Shown piece by piece: positions 44,667 to 56,259 of a DNA stretch of 64,000 nucleotides (positions are counted from its first letter, which is position 1; every line of letters begins with the position of its first letter). Where the stretch lies: positions 29,189,462 to 29,253,461 of the forward strand of contig OX352763.1 of the NCBI GenBank assembly GCA_947095585.1. The letters run 5' to 3'. Made by a program: the position numbers and the translations under genes. Source of the stretch: Nephrocerus scutellatus (taxonomy: Eukaryota; Arthropoda; Insecta; Diptera; Pipunculidae). Under the pieces are notes generated by a model. It saw nothing but the letters and a program-made list of their open reading frames with translations, had not been told where the DNA came from and ran no database searches.

Positions 44667-44930
44667 TTAATTTCCCAAATGCATGTATCTATGGGACTGT
44701 TTGGAAAAGCTTAGCCGAGATGTCATCATCATTCTGTTTGGCTCTACAACCGGTGTCCGGTCCTGGTATACCGCAAAAAATCTCTTCACCGGTCCCAATT
44801 TCAAGCCGATGTCATACAAAGATGCCATCAATTTAGAAAAAAACGCACGATTTCTAAAAAGGTTCACCTTTGCCCAGCAGAAACTACATATCTTACTTTT
44901 TTGCACAAAGCGACCGTAGGGTCTAGACAA
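44667..44930 (-). mobile_element. 5'-truncated C-terminal piece of the (GAT)n-tailed LINE
   Basis: The minus strand reads LYDIGLKLGPVKRFFAVYQD then RTPVVEPNRMMM, aligned with LDDISSKSGQVERLFAGGQD / RTPVFAPNMIMI at 53340-53430. The gatgatgac tail lies at 44723-44735. Confidence 0.7.
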
Positions 44931-46368
44931 TGCTCGGGAAATTGTTTATTTATTAATTTCAGGATAAGATTTAAAATATTATGAACAGAAAAGCCCAAAA
45001 ATTGTAGGGACAACATATACTCTTCAGACCTCCTAATGAATCTTCATGTTGATGATTCCATTTCAGCGAAATACTCGTACATCACGAATTCAACGGCGCG
45101 GTTACACCTCTTGCTCCAGTCGATTTGATGCATTGAGCTCAAGGGTAATTATTAGGCCGGAATTGCCATTTCCATATATGCGTGAGTATGCAAAGTGGGT
45201 GGTGCAGCGCAGACTCGGTGGGCGACTGACACATCGCAATGGATTATTAATGAAATATTTATATAATTTCATGGTTTTAGGATGCAACTAAATTTGCAAA
45301 AAGCATTTATTTAACGGTGCATGAATATTTATTAAATGCTGCGTGCGTGGTTCACATCATGGCCGCACATTCACACAAATCTGTGTTGGTTGCGTTCGGT
45401 GTAAAGTGTAATGTAACGCGGGTGCATTGAGCTCGATAATAAAATAATAATAATTGTTGTTGTAGCTCAGATGGCATTTGTATGTTAACCTCTGCGTGCG
45501 AATATTATTCCGTGTATTAATGTAGCTACGTATATGAATCACAAATTTAATTGTTTGCCTGCCTGGCCCCCGGTCGCCCTTAAATGAGGAGTTTCCGGTA
45601 GTTTGTGATGTGGTGCATGAATTTCGGGGCAGGCAGCACGCGTGCTGCGCACGAATGATAAGCTACACGTGGTCGCATCAATAATCGACCCGACCTACGG
45701 CGGGTGCATTATGCGTGAATAATTGCCTATTATAGTGGACGGCCAATTGGGTATTATGGTCGGTCGGACGGACGGACGGGTGGACGGACGCATATGTCAT
45801 ATGTTTTTTGGTTATTTATCTGGCATGTTTCTTGTTGTTGTTACTGTTGTTGCTACATGCGTTCTTGCCTACTTGCTGGCTAATTGTTGTTTATCAATTG
45901 TTAACAACTTTAATTTTTTATGCAAACGAACAACATTTATTTGATCCTTCGCGCCACATTGATGGGTTAATACTTTTGTAAAAATTGCTGCAGTGCTGAT
46001 CCCGCCCCTGTCGAATTACAATGTAGCGCGGTGTTTTGTTATAAATCCTCTGGATGACATGATTAAATGATTTTTCATATTATTGCTGGTTGGTATTTAA
46101 TGTTATAATTGGATTTGCCTGATGCTGCATTCAGATGTGCATAACTGTACAACAATATTTTTTTAAATTAATTTCATCATTAATAATTGAAACTAGGTAG
46201 GTTTAAGATAGTTTGATAAAATTCTGACAGTTCCTCTGTCAATGCAAAAATATAGGCCCTCTTGTTTGTTATGTGTATGAGTAGAATTAATTGTGTAATA
46301 TTTTTCACGTCACAGATTCTCACTCTACATTGAATAAGGGGTACATGTTCAAAACATCCAATGTTAAA
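44931..46368. other. TE-poor stretch rich in TAAT motifs, no gene
   Basis: From about 45030 to 46140 there is no recognisable mobile element and many taattat/attaat/caattg words plus gc-richer blocks (for example ggcaggcagcacgcgtgctg at 45629). A run of gacggacggacg lies at 45768-45790. This could be regulatory DNA or an intron of a gene outside the window; no coding exon seen. Confidence 0.35.
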
Positions 46369-46905
46369 TGTTACACTGTTATGAGATACTGTTATGTTAC
46401 GCTGTTATGAGACACTGTTATGTTAGACTGTTATGAGACACTGTTATGTTACACTGTTATGAGACACTGTTGTGTTGCGATGTTATGAGACACTGTTATG
46501 TTGCGCTGTTATGAGACACTGTTATATCAGACTGTTATGAGACACTGTTATGTTACACTGTTATGAGACACTGTTATGTTACACTACTATGTAACACTGA
46601 CTTTAATGAGACACTGTTATATTACACTGTAATGAGACGCTCTTATGCAGCAGTGTTATGTTACACTTTTATGAGACACTGTTAATGTAGACTGTTATGA
46701 GAAACTGTTATGTTACACTATAATGAGACATTGATTTGTTACACTGTTATGACACCATGTTATGTCACCATTTGATGCCTCGTTTTTGATAGTTACATGT
46801 TCATGACTATGCTATGTAACACCGTGATGAGACACTTTTATGTAACACTGTTATGTTGCTCTATTATGGTATACTGTTATGAGACACAGTTAAGTTACAC
46901 TGTTA
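46369..46905 (+). repeat. Minisatellite, 26 bp unit
   Basis: Consecutive units of the form tgttacactgttatgagac plus actgtta, nearly regular from 46369 to about 46600, then degenerating to 46905. The unit itself is two related 13-mers sharing actgttatg. Confidence 0.9.
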
Positions 46906-47169
46906 TGACACACACACTAAAATGAGTAAACATCAATCTTTTTTTTTTGTCGGTTATTGTGAGGTTGGAGTCTCCTTTTTAAGAATGAAAAACAATTTCG
47001 TTCATGTGGCTCCCTCTGCTAGCCTTACAGTAAGCCATCCTGTGAATCCATTTTCTAACAACTTTTTCTAATCGCGAATAACAGTCGCAATGTTATGTTT
47101 TGCTGGATTTGTCTCTGAACTACCCGCATAACATCTATACACAAAAATCCAAACAAAACTGTCGCTCTT

Positions 47170-48720
47170 TTTGGATGCATTGTTGGCTATTCCGAAACCC
47201 AAATCTGGCAGTTCTGCTTATCTACATAGCTTTCGTGATGAAAATGCACTTCATTTGAAAAGATTAATTTTCTACCAAAATAGACGAGAACTGATATCGA
47301 AGCGGATGGTCATTTGCATTCAACTCCTAAGTGTCTTGCTAATGCCCAAATGTTGTCTTGGAAGTAGTTCTTGGAAGACTCATTTTGTTGGTAGCACAAT
47401 CTGTGATTTTGTGCTTCGACCATCTGCCGATTCCCATTGTCTTATTAGTAGTCCATCTTCAAATCTCAACGACTGCCATTGAGCCTAGTAACTTTTTACT
47501 GTAGGATTTCCTGATACAATCTTACGCCACTGCGGTCTTCCTTCTTGCTCCATCCATTGAAATATTGAAGCAATTGATTCATCTTGCCCTTATTCTTCCC
47601 TTATCTTCTCTCTTGTCAAATTACCTTTCATCTGCTGGACAACTCGTGGAACAACTGAGCAGTTCTAGTTTTCCAGTATTCTACTGTATTTGTACTCGGG
47701 GACACAACACTTCCTTAATGATCCACCATTGTTATTGTCGAAAATTCTGAGCGGAACTTCTATATTACGCCATCTCCCTCAAATCAAGCGCCATCATAAA
47801 GTCCAGACCCAATATGCATACATCTTCTACAGGGGCCACAATAAACTGATGTCGGAACATTAATCCTCAAAACTCGTTTGTAAGGAAACGTTCACCCTTA
47901 ACTGCTGCAGCTTCTACTGTAGCTGTCCTCAACTTGTAGTGATGCTCTATCTTTACTTGCTCTCCAGACATCATTTCAGCACTCACAGTTGATCTGAAAG
48001 CTCCTGTGTCTTAAATAAAGTAGCAAGGTCTTATTTCCAATACGCCATTAACCACCAGACTGTTGCAATCCTTTCCAAGAATTGTACTGCGTATTGTGAC
48101 CCTACGGGAGGCAAGGACCGGACCCCGGTTGTAGAGCCAAATATGATGATGATGATGATTGTGACCCTACGATATTCTTTGTCTTTTTCAGCTTTTGCCC
48201 TGCAATGCTGGCACAAGAGGGTTGCTCAGCCTTTTTCAACTGTTGTGCTTCTATACGCCGTAGTCTTTCTAGACTATTGACACCATTCACAGGCTGTCTC
48301 ATCGTGTTTCTAGTGCTTTGTTCCTTACAATTCCGAATAAAATGACCAGGTTTTTCACATCTAAATCATTTTTGACGAGATTTGATGTGGAATTTCTGTC
48401 GGTCTGGAAGTGTCTGATTTTCTGATCTTCTCTTCAATGAGATCTTCTATTTGTGTGATGTCCTCAGTTTCCAACTTGCGCAATTTAACTTAATCAGTGG
48501 ACAAACTAACTTTAGCTGCTTCGTATTCCAAAGCCGATCCCAATACTTGAGTCATCATTTTCCTCTTGAAGTTGTGTTCAAATGAAATTTTAATTCGTCG
48601 TCTCGAACAGCATTCAGAAAGGCATCCACTGCTAGTTCGTCTACTATAGCTACTGGAACAACACAATACGATCGTCGCGCCAACTTCGTTTTATCCCTTT
48701 CTAGATCTTAAAGACTTTCT
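47170..48720 (-). mobile_element. Gypsy-type LTR retrotransposon relic: gag, protease, integrase start
   Basis: Minus-strand order from high to low coordinates: gag end with a helical segment and a CCHC knuckle whose first cysteine codon is mutated to a stop (FRCEKPGHFIRNC, near 48365-48330). Next is an aspartic protease (DTGAFRSTVSAEM near 48010-47975; ILGLDFMMALDL near 47810). The reading then jumps directly to the integrase N-terminal region (47590-47370, with FQWMEQEGRPQW and FEDGLLIRQWESADGR). Reverse transcriptase and RNase H are deleted. No LTR was found at either end. Many stops; inactive. A 51 bp LINE tail is inserted at 48107. Confidence 0.75.
48107..48157 (+). mobile_element. 51 bp LINE 3' tail insertion with 14 bp TSD
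   Basis: ggaggcaaggaccggacccc, then ggttgtagagccaaatatg and (atg)n, is the extreme 3' end of the (GAT)n-tailed LINE. The flanks attgtgaccctacg at 48093-48106 and 48158-48171 are identical, proving a separate insertion event. Confidence 0.9.
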
Positions 48721-48846
48721 CCTTCTCTTATTAAGCAGCTGCACTTTGCATAACTCTTGGGTGTGAGAGTGTCCAACTCTTTAAGGATTCTTTTGGAACT
48801 CATATCTGCATCCGGAATCATCTCTAAGTCAAAAATATAATTTTTT
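48721..48846. other. Spacer
   Basis: No feature seen; possibly further gag sequence. Confidence 0.3.
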
Positions 48847-49490
48847 ATATTCCGCGTGTGGCGCGTGTGATAGGTTAAAACGTTTGTTTTTTCGACTTCT
48901 TTGAGGTTCTTTTTAATCACCTTTCACAAGACCTAGAAATTTTGTGAGTGTCTTAGCCCAAAATAGAATTTTTTATATTCTGCGTGTGACTCGTGTCGGA
49001 TGCGGCGCGATTGATGGGTTTACATTTTTTTCGACTTTTTTGAGGTTCTTTTTAACCACCTAGAGAGCTGAAATTTTGTAAGTTTTAAGTCCATAATATA
49101 CAATATAATAATAATAGAGAATAGAGAGAGGTGGGACACCGTGAAAAATACTTTGGTGTTACTGGGTTTCGAACCACGAACCCCCTGCTCAGAAGTCAAT
49201 GCTCCTATCAACTGAGCCACGGCGCCCCACAGTCCATAATAGCATTTTTAATATTTCGCTTGTGACGTGTGTCGCGTTTCGCATGTGGCGCTTTGATGGT
49301 TGGAAATGCCACCATTATCTGGGTTTTTGAGGTCCTTTTTAACCACTTTTGGCATGACATTGAAGGCTGAAATTTCTCAGCAGCTCAATGTCAGGAGCAA
49401 ATTTTGATTTCGCGCGTGTGACGCGTGTCGCGGGTCATGTGTGGTGCCTGTAATGCTTGGAAAAAGAAAATACTATGAACCTCAAAAAAG
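48847..49490 (+). repeat. Satellite-like tandem array, ~130-155 bp monomers, about 3.5 copies
   Basis: Monomers start at 48847, 48975, 49251 and 49406 with atattccgcgtgtg-like text (atattctgcgtgtgac, atatttcgcttgtgac, gatttcgcgcgtgtgac). They share cgactttttt/gaggttctttttaacc and an aaattttgt segment. Monomer 2 is split by the SINE at 49099-49230. Confidence 0.7.
49099..49230 (-). mobile_element. Short tRNA-derived SINE with perfect 11 bp TSD
   Basis: The minus strand starts gtggggcgccgtggctcagt (A box region), with B box GGTTCGAAACC, then the conserved accaaagta..ggtgtcccacct and straight into an (ATT)n tail, so most of the body is missing. agtccataata is repeated exactly at 49088-49098 and 49231-49241. 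This fixes both ends of the SINE, including the 5' end at the tRNA-like head. Confidence 0.9.
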
Positions 49491-51101
49491 GTATTTTGGC
49501 GATTGTTACCAAATAATAAAGGTTTGTGTGGCGTGTGTCGATGTTTTTTTTTACTATTACTTGTGATTTATTAAAATATAATAAAAGTAATATATTAATA
49601 CAACAACGATATAAGAAACTTTTCTATATAAGCAAAATTTTTGAAATTCTAGTTTCAAAATGTAACTTATATCGAAATGTTACTGTATTTTTTTTTTTAA
49701 TTTGTTTTGAAGTTCAGCTTTTTGATATTATTTTGAAGTCGATAGGCGTATCGGGATACATACGTGGAAAGTCCATTTACTTCACGACTTGAACAGCTAT
49801 CATCTGTGTAACCATAACGATGCTTATTACACGTGGATAATGTTCATCCCTAATCGAGTGTCAATAAGTCAAGTGTATTATGTCTGTTTGCTATAAAACT
49901 TTCCAACTAATGCTGGCTGACATAAGGGTGAAACAAATTATCCCTGATGTCAAGCAATGTCCTCCCGAATTCATACACAAAACGAGCAAGAATTTCCTGT
50001 ATACGCGCTACAAGTCTACTATATATTACTGTGGAAAGGGTTAGAATGCATGTAAGTAACTAACGTTCACCTAATGGATCTAATGCGGCATCTTTACGCC
50101 AGTTACTGCTGTCTACGTGATACGTGACAAAGAATCAAATGTGATGCTCACGCGTGTGAAAATACCAAATCCAGGATAATAATACCACTTTGCTATGCCC
50201 ATAACAAACGAGTGGGATGATATCCGAGACATCATCACGTCGATTTGTAGTTTGCGTGCATGCGTTACATCATCATGATAGGGTCCTTGTGACACTTGGT
50301 TGCGGGTAGCACATATAGAGCTGGAGATACATTATATTGACGGCGATGATAGCGGAGGTCTAGTCATGAGTTGAGCTTGAGTGCGATGTGATGCGCCAGC
50401 TGATTTAAATTATGAAGGAGTACACGGTACACGGTTAAATTAAGTGCCGGACTATTTATGAAGAATTTTATAAAATGTTATCAAAACCGCGCAACTCTCT
50501 GAGAGGAGGAATGTTAAAAATATAATGCAACCAAAAATTGGGTTAATAAAAGAGTTAATTTTGAGTCCATCAAATACCCGCTGATGTTGGCCACCAATTA
50601 GTTGGCAATAAAAGTGTCAAAGAGTTGCGAAATTAATGTGCTGATGATGTGCTCTCTATGTAACACCTTTAATGCTCATCATAACATGGTAATCAGCTGC
50701 TTATGCCACCGCCCACTTTATTAATTACGGACGGCAATTTATGGAAATAATTCAATCATCCAATTGGGACATCGGACTTAATAATTATGAAACATTCAAT
50801 TTGCATTGATCCCACATACGTACTCGCACACGTACTCGTTCGTACATTGTGGTCGATCGTCGTTATCCTGCATTTCAAATGCACAGCAATCGGTGCGAGC
50901 AAACAATTGGATTATCCATCTGCATTTTATCAAAATGCAAACATAATGAATGGCACTAAGTGCAAAAATTAAATACTCTGCGGTCCTCTGGGATCAGAGG
51001 TGATATATATTCCAACATCAATTGATTAGTTTAGTGGGTCAAAAAAACTAGTATTTATATGTAATATATTGCGGTTATATCGGTAAGTATTTCACTTTAC
51101 T
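49491..51101. other. TE-poor stretch, TAAT-rich in its second half
   Basis: 49500-50100 is AT-rich without features. 50400-51000 contains many homeodomain-type words (ttaattttg, caattag, ttattaattac, ttaataattat) and tttatgg, with no ORF of note. Candidate regulatory DNA only. Confidence 0.35.
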
Positions 51102-51114
51102 ATTAGAGCTGCTG
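51102..51114 (+). repeat. Target-site duplication, left copy
   Basis: attagagctgctg; the right partner attagcgctgctg is at 53437-53449, with one mismatch. Confidence 0.75.
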
Positions 51115-53436
51115 GGCGGAATAGGGGGAATAACACAGAATGCTCTAGAATTGCAGATGGCCGTAACTATCTCTGATTAGTGGAAGTGCGTGGCCGCCGG
51201 TAATTTTCCTCCAATGCAGGAAAAGTGAAATAAGCGGAATGATCCAGGCTAGTCCCTTCAAAGTAAGGTTGGCTCGAGGCCAATAACCTCGCCCGTAAAA
51301 AAACCATATTACGGAACCTCAAATCAGCCTCGGATACACCGCTGAACGACGACAACAACAGAAGATTCCCCAGATGATGAAAAAGAAGAATTCTATGAAT
51401 CAGTCGAGCGGGAACTCCATGCTTGCCCTCAGTATGATGTAAAAATCATTCTGGGTGATATGAATGCTAAAATAGGTAGGGAGCCAGTATTCAGGCAGTA
51501 CATTGGCAACCATAGCTTACACGAGAACCCTAATGACAATGAACAACGAGTCATAGAGAAGGCAGCAAACAATAATTTGGTCATTGCGAGTACAAAGTTT
51601 GAGCGTAAAAATATCCACAAAGCCATCTGGGTATCTCCTGATGGAGCCACTCGCAACCAGATAGACCACATGTTGATAGACCGCCGCCGCAACCCGAACC
51701 TGATGACGGTACGAACGTATCGAGGTGCCAACGCCGACTCGGACTGGTGCTCCGAGCGCGGATTGCATCATCACGAATGACTGCATCCGCGAATAAGATT
51801 CGAGTGAACATGGCTGCCCTTCGCAACGAAGAGACCAGAAACAACTACGGTCAAGCGATAGGACTCGCCCTAAATGCTGGGAGAGTAAGTCCTGCGGCTA
51901 AAATGACGAATGTAAGCCAGCGACTTTACGTAAGAATGTTGCGTACCGAGCAATGCAACAATCTCATAGAACGCGGGCAGGTGAAGATGAACCGATCTTA
52001 AAGGCATCTTAGAGCGATGGGAAGAGCACTCTCATGAGTTGCTAAATGGCCAGCTAACTCAGGAATTCGAGGCTCCACAAATGACCGAAGATCATACTAA
52101 GCTGCCGCCACCAAGCATAGATGAAGTTAGCAGAGCGATAAATCGGCTCAAAAATAATAAGGCCCCGGGATCTGATAGGATCCCAGCGGAACTAATAAAA
52201 ATAGGATGGCCGACATTACACCAAGCAATTCATGAAATAATAGTGCAAGTGTGGGAGGAAGAAGCGATGCCAGAAGACTGATCAGATTTACAACCTTAGG
52301 CAGGTCATAGAAAAATGTCTAGAGTTTCAAATTTCACTATACACTTTAAAGCCGCCTATGATAGCATAGCCAGAGTAGGACTTTATAAATCCATGAGAGA
52401 ATTCGGCATCCCAAATAAACTGACAAGACAATGTAGGTTGACCATGACCAATGTTATAAGCCAAGTAAAAATATCCGGGTCACTATCAAGCCCATTCACC
52501 ATCTATAACGGGCTCCGACAAGGGGATGGACTGGACTGCGTCCTCTTCAACCTGGCGTTGGAGCAAGTGATCCGAGACTCTGACGTAACGGCGAGAGGAA
52601 CAATCCTCTATTAGTCCATTCAGATACTGGCTTACGCAGACGATATTGACATCGTTGGTAGAAACCGAAGAGCTGTACAGGTAGCTTTCAGCCAGATAGA
52701 GGAGGCGGCACGAAATCTGGGGCTGCACATAAATGAAAGCAAAACAAAGTACATGGTGGCCACGTCTGCGAGTAGAAGATCAAACATGGGTCCCTCAATT
52801 CAAATTGTGGAGCGCGAATTTGAATATTGCAATCCTTTAACTATCTCGGGTCAACTGTAGCAGCCGATAACAGCAATGGACCAGAAATACGCGCACGGTT
52901 GCTTAAAGCCAACAAAGCCTACTATAGTCTGTCAAGATTCTTCAAATCCAGGATCTTAACCATAACATCCAAGCTGCTGATATATAAGACAATGGTTATA
53001 CCAGTACTTACATATGGATCCGAGACTTGGGTGCTTAGCAAAAAGCATTCTGACCTCTTAGCCGCGTTCGAGAGAAAAGTCTTACGGAGAATGGTTGGCC
53101 CCGTATGTGAGGAAGGACGATTCCGGAGACTCTATAAAGATGAGATCTACGAGCGTGGCCGCGATGTCAACATCGTGAAGAAAATTAAGCTCGGTAGGCT
53201 CCGGTGGGCAGGACACCTAGCTCGCATGAGTGAAGAGGATCCTGCTCGGAAAATCCTTTGCGGTAGGATTTATGGAACTCGAAAGCGAGCCTACGCTGGA
53301 AGGATGGCGTAGACCAGGACGCCCATAGTTTTGGGATGTTAAACTGGATGACATCAGCTCGAAATCGGGACAGGTGGAGAGACTTTTTGCGGGAGGCCAG
53401 GACCGGACCCCGGTTTTTGCGCCAAATATGATAATG
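51115..53436 (+). mobile_element. RTE-like LINE, family with (GAT)n tail, copy 2
   Basis: The longest copy in the window. Endonuclease C-half at 51420-51780 (ILGDMNAKIGREPVF; WVSPDGATRNQIDHMLIDRR). Linker and RT entry at 52075-52281 (INRLKNNKAPGSDRIPAELI). Then a deletion that removes the segment containing HKKGD. The palm resumes at 52340-52680 (FKAAYDSIARVGLY; GLRQGDGLDCVLFNLALEQV; LAYADDIDIVGRN, intact catalytic box). C-terminal block at 52827-53312 (NYLGSTVAADN; LTYGSETWVLSKKHSDLLAA; LGRLRWAGHLARM). It ends in gcgccaaatatgataatg. It is flanked by a 13 bp target-site duplication, so the missing endonuclease N-terminus reflects an internal loss or a shortened family member. Stops and frameshifts make it inactive. 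Confidence 0.85.
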
Positions 53437-53449
53437 ATTAGCGCTGCTG
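53437..53449 (+). repeat. Target-site duplication, right copy
   Basis: attagcgctgctg; partner of 51102-51114. Confidence 0.75.
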
Positions 53450-53459
53450 AGAATATAGA

Positions 53460-54180
53460 ATTTAATTTAGAAGAAGGTTGCGACGTGCCATGTTACCGTG
53501 ATACCATCTTCAACTGACTACTGTACTCCTAATGTTCAGTTCTACAGATTCAACACTTGAACGGAACAGTCGCAGCTTGGTGTTGAAGCTGATCTTATTG
53601 TTTCGCCATATCATGGACACTGATTTTGCTTTGCCGATTCGGTGACAATGTACTGTTCGGTTCCACAAACAAATGTTGTCAGCGTAGTCCAAATGTTTGA
53701 GTTGAGATGTAAGAGTCCAACGAATTCCTCCGTTTCCAGTAGATAAAACTGCACGAAGCACATCGCTAATCACCAACGAAAAAAGTATCGGTGATAAAAT
53801 GCAACCTTGTCGTACGCCACTTAGAATCTATCAAACGATATTATCTTTACTGGGAGTTGAGGTGCGAATTCGTGAAATTGTTACTTTTGGCAGCTCCGTT
53901 TGATTTGGGTGCATATCGTTGGCGAATATAAAAAGCCTCCGTCCATCGCTTAAGCTGATACTCGTCTGAAACGAGTACGGCACCATCTAGGCCTTTCACC
54001 GGATGTTGGCTAGAGCGGTGACCACCTGTCAGCTCTTTGGTGATTTTGTAAACGGTTCTGCTATTGCACCTGCTCGCTGCTTCCTCTGCTTCTGCGGCCA
54101 GGTTGTTAATATAATTACGTTTGTCACCTCTTACACCACACTGCACTTCTCTCATTTTCTTCGATACAGGGACTCTAGCA
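53460..54180 (-). mobile_element. LINE relic of a further family, minus strand
   Basis: The frame at 54155-53847 reads GDKRNYINNLAAEAEEAA, then TVYKITKELTGG and a VSDEYQLKRWTEAF block, the linker before RT typical of RTE/CR1-like polyproteins. 53776-53510 gives the RT palm end (SLVISDVLRAVL; LKHLDYADNICLW with an altered YADN box) and a thumb with KISFNTKLRLFRSSV. Segments between are deleted. Confidence 0.7.
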
Positions 54181-56259
54181 CGATCCTGCTGCTGGGGTAT
54201 CTAATATTATTAAGACAAGTAGGCACCATAAGCATCCGGGTCGAGTCAAATGGTTATCGTCATCTCAAAATCATAACCGCTAAAAAGACTTTTTGTATGT
54301 AGAAGGCTAAAATTAGACCGCATCTTCAAACCATTTAGTCCTCCTGGTAGTACGTCAAGTGCCATTCTCATGCATACCTTCACTCAACTCAGTATAAGCT
54401 CGTATGGGACTTCGTTGGAAAAGCCATTATCTTACCTCTATCTGTTTTTTCATATTGGGTTAACAAAATAGGTCAGTCAACGTCCCATTTGGTACACCTT
54501 CATATCAAGAATTTTCAGTACTCACGGTGTTGTCTGATATCTCACGTTTCAGTTTGAAAAACGTTAACGATTTGCTTTATTTTAAAGTACGATTATAAGA
54601 TAGACAGGCTATTAGTTAATAGTCTTAAAAATAATGCCGCAAATGATATTAAACATTACTCAAATATTTAGTACGCAATTCAACATCTGAATGAGGAATT
54701 CTATGAATTTCTAAATTAAATCCTTCATCTAATATGAAAGCCGCAATTCTCTTTTGGAATAATTCCAATTTACATTAATTTGATAACATAATTACTCGAC
54801 TTATAATACATGGACTCTATCATCTTAGAAAGGACATCCATATGGTCATTATAGAGACGTCAGCGTCTCGTTGTCCCAGCAGACAAGCAGGCACAAGTAG
54901 CAAACAAAAGACAAAAATGTTGTTCTTGCTCTGCACGCAGGTGAAATGAAAATCATGAAAATGGAAGGTAAAGAGGCTTAAGTTAAATGGGAAAACTTCC
55001 GGTTCAGTGGGCTGCAATCGAATTGGACGACGATTGATACTTTGCCTCCGAATAAGGTAGCTACGCCGCCGATGGACAAGATGATGCTCCATCGTCACAC
55101 AAATGATGTGGTAGAAATTGCGAAAATGTTGTCACATTATAGTCGCACGCATTGTGCTACAATTTAGAGAGACAGAGATTACACGTGTACTTTTGGTATT
55201 ACAAGTACCCCAGCACACCCAACTATTGAGGCACTTCTCCCACATGGGAAATGGAAAACTTTCTCCAATCCCACGTTGTGTCCCATAAAACACGATATTA
55301 GTTCGCCTCTGAACGCGGTGATATACGGAATAATAACAATATTACGATGCACCATAATATATCCAAGATGAAAAGATAAATAAATCCTCACAGCGTCGTA
55401 TTTGTGATGAACTCCGGCTTCTTATTCAATAAACCGGAGCACCGACAACAGCACAAGCAAAATAAACAACGGCAACAGCAGCGACGAATATCTACGAATA
55501 TGATGGTGTCCTTGCATGCGGGTACCACGAGTACCACGGCAATAACGTGCCGCGACACATACTTATTCACAAGGACGATAAATATGTTTATTGCTGAATT
55601 TATCGGGAAATGCTCGCACTATAATGCACATACATATATGAATATTTCCATCTCTGGATAATAGCTTCATAAAATGGATTTCTTTTGCAAAGTCCTTGCT
55701 TCGTTTTGAGTTTTCTGTCGACAGATTAAATGGAAGCAACAGCAAAATGCACTGCATTTTTACCCTGCTCCAGTAATCCCACTGATTCCGTTTAAGACGA
55801 TACTCAAAGGCGAACCCGGACCGGTTAAGGAACACCAACCCCATTCCCTCGCCGACTGAGCTATAATGTTGATGGCATCAAAATAGCAAATATATCACTT
55901 TTCCCGTTTGTCAGATCGGCTGATCCTGCATAGAAAATTGAAATCGAAACGAGACTTTGAACTGTGTCCATTATGGTGTTATGTGCCTCAGACATGGATT
56001 TGGAATTTATTCTCAAATACCATTGTAGATATTTACAAAACAATAGTGTCTGCCTTGATGTCTGTAATGTCTTCTAACGTTCTGCGTTGAACTTGTATTG
56101 ATTTTCTTGTACATTTAGGTACCTTTCTTGGCAGGAAAACTTTAAAGTATCTCCACCTCGCTTTTTACTAAAAAATCAATATACCAGGTTCTACTTGAAC
56201 TGTAGCACTAACTAAATAGGTAAGTAAGACTTATAAATAATTGTATTATGACTTGACCA
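54181..56259. other. Intergenic, no gene recognised
   Basis: Short ORFs only. 55420-55500 is CAA/CAG-rich (hkqnkq-like translation) without a gene context. No matches to the repeats elsewhere in this window. Confidence 0.4.
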
